Assembly (NCBI GenBank): GCA_003635255.1 | Contig: PYJC01000068.1 | Location: 1-64,000 of the forward strand | Direction of reading: 5' to 3' | Source: Candidatus Poribacteria bacterium | GTDB taxonomy: Bacteria > Poribacteria > WGA-4E > WGA-3G | DNA: 64,000 nt | Part shown: positions 37,816-45,355 of the stretch, one piece after another | Position numbering within the stretch: the first letter of the stretch is position 1 | Layout of the letters: every line of letters starts with the position of its first letter | Notes under the pieces: generated by a model | The model's input: only the letters and a program-made list of their open reading frames with translations | Database searches by the model: none | What the model was told of the DNA's origin: nothing | Made by a program: the position numbers and the translations under genes

Positions 37816-40050
37816 CTATCTTCCATTGTGTTGGGTAATGAGTTTTATAACTTCGGTTCTGCCCGATTTGACCTTTGCTTTGTCGACCTCAATTTGTAGC
37901 ATACCGATTATGACCTCGGTAAACGCCCAGTCCAACTTTGCCCCATCTATCGCTGCGCTACCGGTATTATTTCGGAGTGTCGTATCTGCGCCTTTCTCAA
38001 GGAGCAGTTCTACTGTTTCAGCACGTCCCAGGAATGCCGCCGAGTGCAGAGCCGTTCCACCGTCCCGGCTTTTCGCATTGACATCTGCGCCGTGTTCAAG
38101 GAGGAGTGCTACAATTTCCGTATGCCCCATCAGTGCAGCAATGGATAGCATTGTGCTTCCAGATTGCGGGTCCTGCGCATTAGGGTCTGCTCCATCTGTG
38201 AGTCCTTGTTTAACCGCCGCGAGATCTCCGATAAAAACTGCGCCCGGTAGATCATTGGCGGAGGCTATGTCCTTGCTATCAAATTCTTTGACCCCAAAGA
38301 GTTTCGCAATTTCGTTCCTACCGCTTTGCATGACAGGAATATTTTCCCTCTCGACCTCTACGCCCATCAAACCGCCAATAAAGCCGGTAGTTCTCCAATC
38401 GAGATGCAAGGCATCCGCTGGTGTTCCGCCATCGTCGTTGCGTACCTGTAGGTTTGCCCCGTTCTCGACAAGAAGTTTCGCGACCTCTGCTCTACCGAAA
38501 ACTACGGCACCGTGCAAGGGTGTGCTGCCGTTATCGTCTTTTATATTAACATTAGCACCGTTTTCGATAAGGAGGCGAGTCGCTTCGGTTTGTCCGTGAG
38601 ACGCGCTCCATGCCAAAGGGGATATGTTCATACTCTCGTCTGGTGCGTTGACATCAGCACCTTCAGCGATGTAGCGTTTCATCGCTCGGAGATCACCGGT
38701 GCGTGCGGCATGCCACAGCCCCTCCTCGGGCAATTGAATGAATTTTTTCATGTCAAAGCCTTCAGGTCCCATAACGAACGGCGGATTCGGTTTCCTACGC
38801 CAGACAGGCATCCCATCGCCGATTTCTTGTAGTATGTCGTTTTTACGGGTACGGATGAAATCACGAACGTTCGCGAGTTGGTCCTCAAAGGTCTGTTTTT
38901 TGCCTCTTCCCCCCCATTCTTCCTTTCGAAATTCACGTTGTTCGGGTAAGAGGTAAGGCTGAATCATTACAGCGACCCTGTCCAGCTCAGCAAGCAGTTC
39001 TTCCTCATTCCAGTGGCTTTTAAGGAGCTCCATCATTGTTTTTGCGTACCGCTCGCGTCCTGCCTCCAGTTGATACAATCTGTATGCAATCAACCCTTGC
39101 GTCTTGACGGAGATCGGTCCTTGTGTATTTCTCCGGAAGTCCATCTTGAAATTTGTAAATAGCGAATCCGCGCCCCACGGTAAAAAGTGAAACTTGTCTG
39201 TATCAGGATTAAGGTAAATGAAATAATTGTTACCATTTCCAGAATAGCCATCCCAGAAACCGAGTAGACTTTCTATTGCCCAGAATCGGTAAAAGCGATC
39301 TAAATCAACGAACTCACCGATGGCTGCTTCCGTTACTTGGTTATCCGCAAGCACATCAATTAACGCGATGATTTTTTCTCTGCCAAGGGCATCGTCGCCT
39401 CTTTTATGTTCAAAACTGTTTTCCCATTCCTCGTTAAAATCGACGACAGTGCCTTCATAGAGTGGGCCGTCGTCATTTCCGAACGCACGTTTCAAAAGTG
39501 GTTTGCGAAAGGTTTCCACATGAGAATATATCCCTAAACTTTTGCCGTTCACCGTTACCTTCGCATACGCGCATCGCGGCGCGGGAGAACCGATCGCGTT
39601 AAACAACGCATACCCCACAAATTGACTCACTTGGCTTGTATCCTGTTTGTTATTATTAAGCGTCAGGTTTGTCAACCCTTCAATTCCACTCTTTTTGTCA
39701 ACGTGATTTAATCTAATTTTAAGAGAGGGGCGTGTATGACTTTGCGAACCGATGAACCCTTTTTTACGGAGCCCAACTTTCGGGAAAACCACACCGTCAA
39801 TACTCACACTTGCATCGACATAGGTATACGGATGATCCAGCGGCCCGAACTGCCGCTTCTCGTTGAGTGCACTCACAAAATCCCGTGACTGATACCGGAT
39901 TGTGTCCCAATCCTTCTCCGAAACAGTAATCTGCACATCTATCACCCGATCCGTTGGGAAAATATCGTCTAATGTCAGTTCTTTTGCGCTGCTTTGAGCA
40001 GCAATCCCGAAACAGAGGATTGTCGCTAAGCATAGTATCCATTTTATCAT
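37816..40050 (-). CDS. secreted CotH kinase-ankyrin fusion
   Basis: 744 residues. A signal peptide (1-22, ending S-S-A-K) and a CotH atypical kinase domain (about 35-385) with the Y-E-G, F-W-D-G-Y-S-G-N-G-N-N-Y and P-W-G-A-D-S-L-F segments. Ankyrin repeats follow in two blocks (about 445-560 and 615-735), with N-A-P-D, G-A-D-V-N-A-K and T-A-L-H-S-A-A-F-L-G-R consensus turns. CotH proteins phosphorylate spore coat or surface proteins in some bacteria. A CotH-ankyrin chain suggests a surface kinase with a protein-binding arm; its target is unknown. GTAGGAG precedes the ATG. Confidence 0.8.
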   Translation of the reverse strand: MIKWILCLATILCFGIAAQSSAKELTLDDIFPTDRVIDVQITVSEKDWDTIRYQSRDFVSALNEKRQFGPLDHPYTYVDASVSIDGVVFPKVGLRKKGFIGSQSHTRPSLKIRLNHVDKKSGIEGLTNLTLNNNKQDTSQVSQFVGYALFNAIGSPAPRCAYAKVTVNGKSLGIYSHVETFRKPLLKRAFGNDDGPLYEGTVVDFNEEWENSFEHKRGDDALGREKIIALIDVLADNQVTEAAIGEFVDLDRFYRFWAIESLLGFWDGYSGNGNNYFIYLNPDTDKFHFLPWGADSLFTNFKMDFRRNTQGPISVKTQGLIAYRLYQLEAGRERYAKTMMELLKSHWNEEELLAELDRVAVMIQPYLLPEQREFRKEEWGGRGKKQTFEDQLANVRDFIRTRKNDILQEIGDGMPVWRRKPNPPFVMGPEGFDMKKFIQLPEEGLWHAARTGDLRAMKRYIAEGADVNAPDESMNISPLAWSASHGQTEATRLLIENGANVNIKDDNGSTPLHGAVVFGRAEVAKLLVENGANLQVRNDDGGTPADALHLDWRTTGFIGGLMGVEVERENIPVMQSGRNEIAKLFGVKEFDSKDIASANDLPGAVFIGDLAAVKQGLTDGADPNAQDPQSGSTMLSIAALMGHTEIVALLLEHGADVNAKSRDGGTALHSAAFLGRAETVELLLEKGADTTLRNNTGSAAIDGAKLDWAFTEVIIGMLQIEVDKAKVKSGRTEVIKLITQHNGR

Positions 40051-40201
40051 TTTTTTCTCCTACTACTCCGATTATAATCTACAATTAGTATAGCATATTT
40101 TCGATTTTCATGCTTGCAAATACGGCAGGAAACGAGATTGAATTAGTCAAGTGGATTGTTTGGCGAAATTGCTGGACCTCGTTCTATTCGCAATTGAGAT
40201 A

Positions 40202-40223
40202 GGTGCGGTTTCAAAACCGCACC
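40202..40223. terminator. 10-bp hairpin after LamG gene
   Basis: GGTGCGGTTT, two loop bases, AAACCGCACC. It stands 22 bases after the stop of the minus-strand LamG gene but lacks a T-run. The same half-site flanks element B at 47307 and 47600, where the loop is occupied by an inserted element. Confidence 0.5.
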
Positions 40224-40245
40224 AGTTTAGCCGGAAAACCATTTA

Positions 40246-41079
40246 TTACCTTGTCTTAAGAGCACCCCATGTCGTCGTCAGTTTACCAGCGATATCCACA
40301 GTCAGAATGTCTCTCGCGTTCATGACTGTCTCAACTTCTTCCGCCGTTAACGCCCGGTCATATACCGCCAATTCATCAAGCATGCCTTTGTAGAGATTAG
40401 CACCGCCATTCGTATCGGGTCGCCCCCCGATTTCGATGTTATTATCGTTCCAGACCATCACAGGACCGTTCTTTGGCGTCGCTTTCTCACCGACAAGTTC
40501 ACCATCAACGTAGACTTTAAGGCTTTCATCATCAAAAGTCCCGACGACGTGATACCAGTTTTTCGGTTTTAATCCTAAATTTGGTAGTGAAACCGTCGTA
40601 TCGACATCAGCACCATTAAACGGTCCCATCTTCTTTTGACCGGAATTGATATACCAATACAACCCCTCACCGCTACCGAGTCCAAATTCGACGTTATCGT
40701 CGCTTTTACCTGATTTGTCGTAAAAGATGTTCCCATAGACGTGTCCGTTGCCGAGAGCGACATCCGATATTTCAAAAGGATGTATCCAAACCGCAACAGT
40801 CAGATGCTCCACATACAATTCACTCTGACCCCCCGGATCCATGATCAGTGCAGGTCCGCCTGAGAATTCTATTGCACCACCGACCTTGCCTTTCGCAACA
40901 AATTTCGCGCTGTCGTGGAGTTCCGCTTCAAATCCTTTCGGACCGACATCCTTCGCAACATCACCTTTCCCTTCGTTGAACGGCAGGTAGAAGTGTAAAC
41001 CTTTCGTAACTTGTGCTGTAGCATTGAGAGTTGCAACACAAAAAGCAAAAACTGCGAAAATCAAGAACAGTCTTTTCAT
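40246..41079 (-). CDS. exported LamG-domain protein
   Basis: 277 residues from the ATG at 41079, which has AAAGGAGTG upstream; a longer frame to 41124 is less likely. A signal peptide (about 1-23) precedes a LamG jelly-roll domain (F-N-E-G-K-G-D, V-A-V-W-I-H-P-F, W-Y-H-V-V-G-T-F-D-D, Y-V-D-G-E-L, L-D-E-L-A-V-Y-D-R-A-L). The last residues K-L-T-T-T-W-G-A-L-K match the tail pattern of the other LamG protein (11887-12633), so they may share a cell-surface fate. Confidence 0.82.
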   Translation of the reverse strand: MKRLFLIFAVFAFCVATLNATAQVTKGLHFYLPFNEGKGDVAKDVGPKGFEAELHDSAKFVAKGKVGGAIEFSGGPALIMDPGGQSELYVEHLTVAVWIHPFEISDVALGNGHVYGNIFYDKSGKSDDNVEFGLGSGEGLYWYINSGQKKMGPFNGADVDTTVSLPNLGLKPKNWYHVVGTFDDESLKVYVDGELVGEKATPKNGPVMVWNDNNIEIGGRPDTNGGANLYKGMLDELAVYDRALTAEEVETVMNARDILTVDIAGKLTTTWGALKTR

Positions 41080-41324
41080 CTTTTTCACTCCTTTCATTTT
41101 TTGGCATCCGTTCAAAATGAGCAAAATTGTCGTGATAAGTGTTCCATTTTAATACCCGTGCCAATCTTAATCAAGAAAAACTCGACATCTAAAGGAATTG
41201 CGTGTGCTACCTTGAGGCCCACGGAGCGACGTGTGTAGAGTTGTCCCACCCTTTCACCGAAAACCGAAAATTAAATTTCCCAAATCTGAAACCGATCCGT
41301 AAACCTAACGTTTTATGCTTGCAC

Positions 41325-41353
41325 ACATGTATACATGTTTGCATGTGCACATG
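41325..41353. promoter_or_regulatory. twin palindromic operators before the RHH gene
   Basis: ACATGTATACATGT (41325-41338) is a perfect 14-bp palindrome; CATGTGCACATG (41342-41353) is a perfect 12-bp palindrome with its centre 16 bp away. They stand just before the ribosome site of the RHH gene, as expected for sites at which an RHH protein represses its own promoter. Confidence 0.6.
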
Positions 41354-41371
41354 TGTGGAGGCATAAACATT

Positions 41372-41611
41372 ATGAAAACAGTAGCGATTCTGTCAGGTGA
41401 AGGCGAGATTGCTGTCGGGACAACACCGGAACCCGTCGCAACGATACCGCCATCCCGCCAAGGCAAAAAGATGATTTCAGGGCATTTCGATAAAGACGTA
41501 CATCGGCAGTTGAAGATGCTCGCCATTGAGAGGGACACGAGTATCCAAAATCTGCTAAGTGAAGCGTTGAATGCGCTGTTTGAGCGGAATAACAAGCCGC
41601 CAATAGCGTAA
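41372..41611 (+). CDS. ribbon-helix-helix DNA-binding protein
   Basis: 79 residues from the ATG at 41372, with GGAGG ten bases upstream (a longer frame to 41315 would run across the operator). The second half, G-H-F-D-K-D-V-H-R-Q-L-K-M-L-A, then S-I-Q-N-L-L-S-E-A-L, is a classical RHH fold as in ParD-type and CopG-like regulators. It is probably a dimeric DNA binder that acts on the palindromes just upstream. The next gene follows after 18 bases, suggesting a two-gene operon. It could be the antitoxin of a toxin-antitoxin pair. Confidence 0.75.
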   Translation: MKTVAILSGEGEIAVGTTPEPVATIPPSRQGKKMISGHFDKDVHRQLKMLAIERDTSIQNLLSEALNALFERNNKPPIA

Positions 41612-41629
41612 AAATTTCGGAGGGATACC

Positions 41630-41827
41630 ATGATTTCAAATACGGATTGGAGAATCTTAGAAAAAACCAACCAGATGCTGGCATTGAGTTGGGAAGCACT
41701 CAGACGCGCACGTGAAAACGAAGATACGCACACAATCAAAATGGCTGAGATGAGTTATTTTCAGGCATTACAAAGTGTGATTGTAGCAACCCAAAACGCG
41801 GCCGCCCAACGGGGAGTCTCAAAGTAG
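41630..41827 (+). CDS. small helical protein of unknown function
   Basis: 65 residues, no recognised domain, predicted mostly alpha-helical (L-E-K-T-N-Q-M-L-A-L-S-W-E-A-L-R-R-A). Not toxic by any visible motif. GGAGGG lies six bases before the ATG, a strong ribosome site. It follows the RHH gene closely and precedes an intrinsic terminator, so the two genes make a closed unit. Confidence 0.6.
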   Translation: MISNTDWRILEKTNQMLALSWEALRRARENEDTHTIKMAEMSYFQALQSVIVATQNAAAQRGVSK

Positions 41828-41874
41828 GTAGCCATCTTCAGTGCCGTTTGTGTCTGCTTTAAAGTTGCGATAGG

Positions 41875-41898
41875 GGGAACAATCTTGTTGTTCCCTTT
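41875..41898 (+). terminator. intrinsic terminator of the RHH operon
   Basis: GGGAACAA, a 5-base loop, TTGTTCCC, then TTT. A perfect 8-bp stem about 50 bases past the stop of the small helical protein gene. A second imperfect copy (GGGAACA/TGTTGTTC) stands at 41943-41964. Confidence 0.55.
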
Positions 41899-41967
41899 AC
41901 ACCGCGGCTGGAAAACCCACGGCATTTGTCCATTATCTTTAAGGGAACAGCGTAACTGTTGTTCTGC

Positions 41968-43173
41968 TTACTTTGCGTGTATTATCGCCGATGCATGTGT
42001 GCTATTAATTTCAAATTTCGGTTCTGGATGCCCCGCTTCTGCCAGCAACCTTCTCGCTATTCGTATGCCCACACCAAAACGTTGCACAAGTTCAAAAGTC
42101 CGCATCGCTTCCGCCAAATTAGGGTTTCGATAGTCAACAAACCCGGGCTTCCCAAAATTTTCAGCCGTTATACTACCAAATACACCGCCCGGACTTAAAA
42201 CCTCAATCCGGTCGTTGTACCAATACACATGAACCGGGGCATTCGTGCCTTCGTAGGTCCGGTGCATAATAGCATTTCGGGTGATCTGTTGCACCGCCTC
42301 TATTGGATAAAGTGCTGTCCGTTTTTCAATGGGACCGGATATAATATCAACTGCGATGCGGTTATGTGCTATCAGTTTATCGTCTAAACGGCGGATCTGG
42401 TCAGAAATCGCCCCGCGTACTGCAAGACTGTCAACAATATCATCCGTGAGTTCGTTCCCATCAACTCTGAGGAATTGCACATAAGCCCCGGGTAGGAAAT
42501 CCTGTGGGTTCTTTCCAAGCGTGAGGATTCCGAGTACCGTTGCTGTCGGATCATCTGCAGCGGCGATCATCTTTGTGGCTGCGAGCTGTTCATTCAAACT
42601 CCGATCATTGGCATCCAATATTTCCGCAGAAAACGCTTTGGGTAGGTATTCATAGCTAAACAAAGCCAAGTTAAGGTCGGAAATCTGACTTGACAAGACA
42701 GGATAGAGGTCAAACGGGTGCTCTAAATATCGCCGTTTTTCATTGAGTATCCGCTCATCCTGTGCTGCGGCGGTATCTCGACGCGGCCCTGTTCGGATAT
42801 GAATCGCCCCTCTGCATCTAACCGGAGGTGAATTGGACGGTTCTACTTTGACCACTGCCACTTCTTTGCCTTGCAGTAAACGCCTTTCCACCGTCAGAGA
42901 TGGCGGAGGCACAATATTCCCGTCGGTTTTCATATCCGCCAATTGCCGGAGCAATTCGTCTGTAACCGATAGACCGACAATAGTTTTGTCCCATCTCACT
43001 CCGACGAAAACAAATCCAGGTTTTTCATAATTGGGCAAATCGTTGGTAAAGGCGCAAATCGCCTCTCTAATTCGTTCCGGAGCATTACCAGACAAAGACT
43101 CCTTGAACTCAACCCTGTCAGATTCATCGTCCTCAATAATTTGTAGTAATTCTGCATCTGTGAAATACCGCAT
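41968..43173 (-). CDS. Schlafen/AlbA_2-domain protein with HATPase-like C-terminus
   Basis: 401 residues. The N-terminal AlbA_2 (Schlafen-like) domain shows E-F-K-E-S-L near residue 22 and I-R-E-A-I-C-A-F-T-N-D. The C-terminal half has N-A-I-M-H-R-T-Y and the D-R-I-E-V-L-S-P-G-G-V-F-G segment of the HATPase_c_4-like part of these regulators. The family is often annotated as transcriptional regulators or linked to defence; the biochemical role is not settled. It runs convergent with the RHH unit. No good ribosome site is visible. Confidence 0.8.
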   Translation of the reverse strand: MRYFTDAELLQIIEDDESDRVEFKESLSGNAPERIREAICAFTNDLPNYEKPGFVFVGVRWDKTIVGLSVTDELLRQLADMKTDGNIVPPPSLTVERRLLQGKEVAVVKVEPSNSPPVRCRGAIHIRTGPRRDTAAAQDERILNEKRRYLEHPFDLYPVLSSQISDLNLALFSYEYLPKAFSAEILDANDRSLNEQLAATKMIAAADDPTATVLGILTLGKNPQDFLPGAYVQFLRVDGNELTDDIVDSLAVRGAISDQIRRLDDKLIAHNRIAVDIISGPIEKRTALYPIEAVQQITRNAIMHRTYEGTNAPVHVYWYNDRIEVLSPGGVFGSITAENFGKPGFVDYRNPNLAEAMRTFELVQRFGVGIRIARRLLAEAGHPEPKFEINSTHASAIIHAK

Positions 43174-43287
43174 TGTGATTTACACTCATTTATGTACGTA
43201 TTTTCTACAATCACGGATCATTGTCCATACAATGAGTATAAAATAGAATAATGACATTTGTCAAGATTGATTTTTATGCTACGAAAA

Positions 43288-44988
43288 TCAATACAACACA
43301 TGCACGCGGTTTTTCCCACGCACCGTCTCATCTGGCATCGTCATTGGCACCTCAACGACAACAATTAACGCGCCATCCTCACTGATCGCAAGCGTATCAT
43401 AAGGCAGCTGCCCTTCCGTTCGATAGGTGTACAGGTATTTTGATAAACCGCTGCCTTCCGCCATCAGGTCGAATACTGACACGCCATGGAGGCTCTCATT
43501 TGGGTCCTGTGTACGCTTAGAAACAGACAACACGGCGTAACGATCCATTGCATCAATACGTAAACCCTGCGGCATATTCTCAAGTTTCCACTGCCAGATT
43601 TTTTCTCCACCCCATGAATAAGCAAATAGCGTCATCGCATTCGGATGTGATGCCGACGGTCTTTGCGCCCCCTTCCGGAGATGATACGGGATATAGGTGA
43701 CCCCGGTAACGAAGAGTGCCGCCGCATCTGTTGCACCAATCGTACCAGCAGTCGCGACGACAGGAACACCACTCACCTCCAATGGTGTCGTCAAGTTCTC
43801 CTGCCATATCGATTCCGACTTGTTCGTATCGAAAATGAACGCACGACCATCGTCCGCTGTTACGTTTATGAATTTACCGTCGGCTGACATGCTGACCCCC
43901 CGCCAAAACGTGACCTGTGGGAAATACTCGCGCAGCGGTTCAATATCCGCTTGCCACTTTTCCGCGCCGTCTTCCGCGTTAAGAACAACGAGTTTTCCGT
44001 TACCAGCATCATTTCCATCGGTTGCGCTCCCTTGTAGATTATGTCCCGCATCTGCTACGAGGGCGAGTGTTTTCCCGTCAGCACCTACATCAAACCAGCG
44101 TATTATCTTCCGAGTCGCACCGTCGCGCGGCCATTTCCAGATAACATCTCCGGTTTCACTGTTAAACCTATAAAGTTGCGATTTCTTAACCGGCACCTCG
44201 TTTTGTTTCCACGAATGCACACCCGCAACCAATAGGTCCCCGTTCGCCAATGTTCGCATACATGATGGACCAGGGTAACTGACCCACGCAAAGTTGCTGT
44301 CGGGATTGCTCGGCGTAGAGGTCTCAATGTCATCGGCGGTGCGATATTTCCAGCGGAGTGTCGGATTCTCAGATGTGAAATCGTAACAATAGATGAACCC
44401 GTCTGCCGCCTGCTCACCGATATAGAGCAAGTTACTATCTGGACTGAACACCATTCTTCTGACATAGCCTTCCGAAATCCGAGTTTTCCAGAGTGTTTCG
44501 CCTGTAAGTGCTTGGAGAACTGCGATGTGTCCGCTATCCGTAGCGATTGCCAATTTATGGGTAGATGGTGCCTTTCGATGTCCTAAAGCAATTGCGGTCG
44601 GTTTCGCGGGTTGACGGAGGCTTTCCATGAGCGACAAAAGTCCATCTAATTCAACCGTCCGAATAAGGTATGATGTCGGCTTCAGCGGCGAGGTCGTTGT
44701 TACTTCGCTATCGTCTAAGCGAAATTGATAATCCTTGTTCGGTTGCCACGTGAATTGCAGTAGAATGCGATTGGTATCAAGTCGTTGGACTGCGGGTACT
44801 TCGGTTAATTCCTGTGCCGTGCCGTTAAATACCATCGCGACATTGATTTTGTCTGATATACCCTCTTTATGTTCAGTTTCAACGACTACGCCTGTCCGAA
44901 CCCAAGTGACACGCATATCGGCTGTCGAAATACCAATCGGTAAAATAACAAACAGACAGAGAAAAGTAAAAAATTGAATTCGCTTCAT
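43288..44988 (-). CDS. exported beta-propeller protein (PQQ/WD40-like)
   Basis: 566 residues. A signal peptide (about 1-23, ending S-T-A-D) is followed by a short N-terminal beta domain (about 25-100, V-P-A-V-Q-R-L, then F-T-W-Q-P-N-K-D-Y-Q-F) and a beta-propeller (about 120-566) with PQQ/WD40-like blades such as L-T-G-E-T-L-W-K and D-G-A-E-K-W-Q-A. It lies downstream of the lipoprotein/ECF-S-like gene on the same strand, with a 277-base repeat element between them. The N-terminal domain resembles that of that protein. AAGGAACA precedes the ATG. Confidence 0.75.
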   Translation of the reverse strand: MKRIQFFTFLCLFVILPIGISTADMRVTWVRTGVVVETEHKEGISDKINVAMVFNGTAQELTEVPAVQRLDTNRILLQFTWQPNKDYQFRLDDSEVTTTSPLKPTSYLIRTVELDGLLSLMESLRQPAKPTAIALGHRKAPSTHKLAIATDSGHIAVLQALTGETLWKTRISEGYVRRMVFSPDSNLLYIGEQAADGFIYCYDFTSENPTLRWKYRTADDIETSTPSNPDSNFAWVSYPGPSCMRTLANGDLLVAGVHSWKQNEVPVKKSQLYRFNSETGDVIWKWPRDGATRKIIRWFDVGADGKTLALVADAGHNLQGSATDGNDAGNGKLVVLNAEDGAEKWQADIEPLREYFPQVTFWRGVSMSADGKFINVTADDGRAFIFDTNKSESIWQENLTTPLEVSGVPVVATAGTIGATDAAALFVTGVTYIPYHLRKGAQRPSASHPNAMTLFAYSWGGEKIWQWKLENMPQGLRIDAMDRYAVLSVSKRTQDPNESLHGVSVFDLMAEGSGLSKYLYTYRTEGQLPYDTLAISEDGALIVVVEVPMTMPDETVRGKNRVHVLY

Positions 44989-45022
44989 TATCGTGTTCCT
45001 TATGTTGTTTTCATCATTGATC

Positions 45023-45343
45023 GGTGTAGTTAGGAAATAACACCATAAGTGTCAATTTAAGAGAAAATAACAGCCTCGGCCCCAGGCCCGGTAGGTTCGG
45101 TTTCCCAACCGAACCGGATACTACGCGAAAACCTTGAAGGCTTCAAAAACCTCTTCAGTCCCGTAGGGTTTATTTGCTTGGGTGTTTCTTCAGTATTTGT
45201 GTAGAAATGTGTATCGACCAAAGACCCAAGCCCCAGAGGGGGTTTTTGATAGGGTGTTTCTGCGGCATTTGTAGAGATGCTACTACGAAATAACGAGAAA
45301 TATCCCTAAATTGACACCTATGGTGTAGTTAGGAAATAACACC
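45023..45343. mobile_element. 277-base inverted-repeat element flanked by 22-base direct repeats
   Basis: A 22-base sequence beginning GGTGTAGTTAGG stands at 45023-45044 and again unchanged at 45322-45343. Between them, 45045-45321 has inverted ends (ATAAGTGTCAATTTA on the left; ATAGGTGTCAATTTA as reverse complement on the right). It looks like an inserted element, with the direct repeats as target duplication, though 22 bases would be very long. Inside are hairpins, including GGTTCGGTTT/AACCGAACC, and a T-T-G-C-T-T-G-G-G-T-G-T-T-T-C-T-T motif shared with 53.9 kb. No ORF. Confidence 0.6.
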
Positions 45344-45355
45344 TATCGGTCTGAA

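Noticed and set aside
42833-43246. Plus-strand ORFs opposite the Schlafen/AlbA_2 gene
   Set aside because: Antisense shadows without ribosome sites or recognisable domains.
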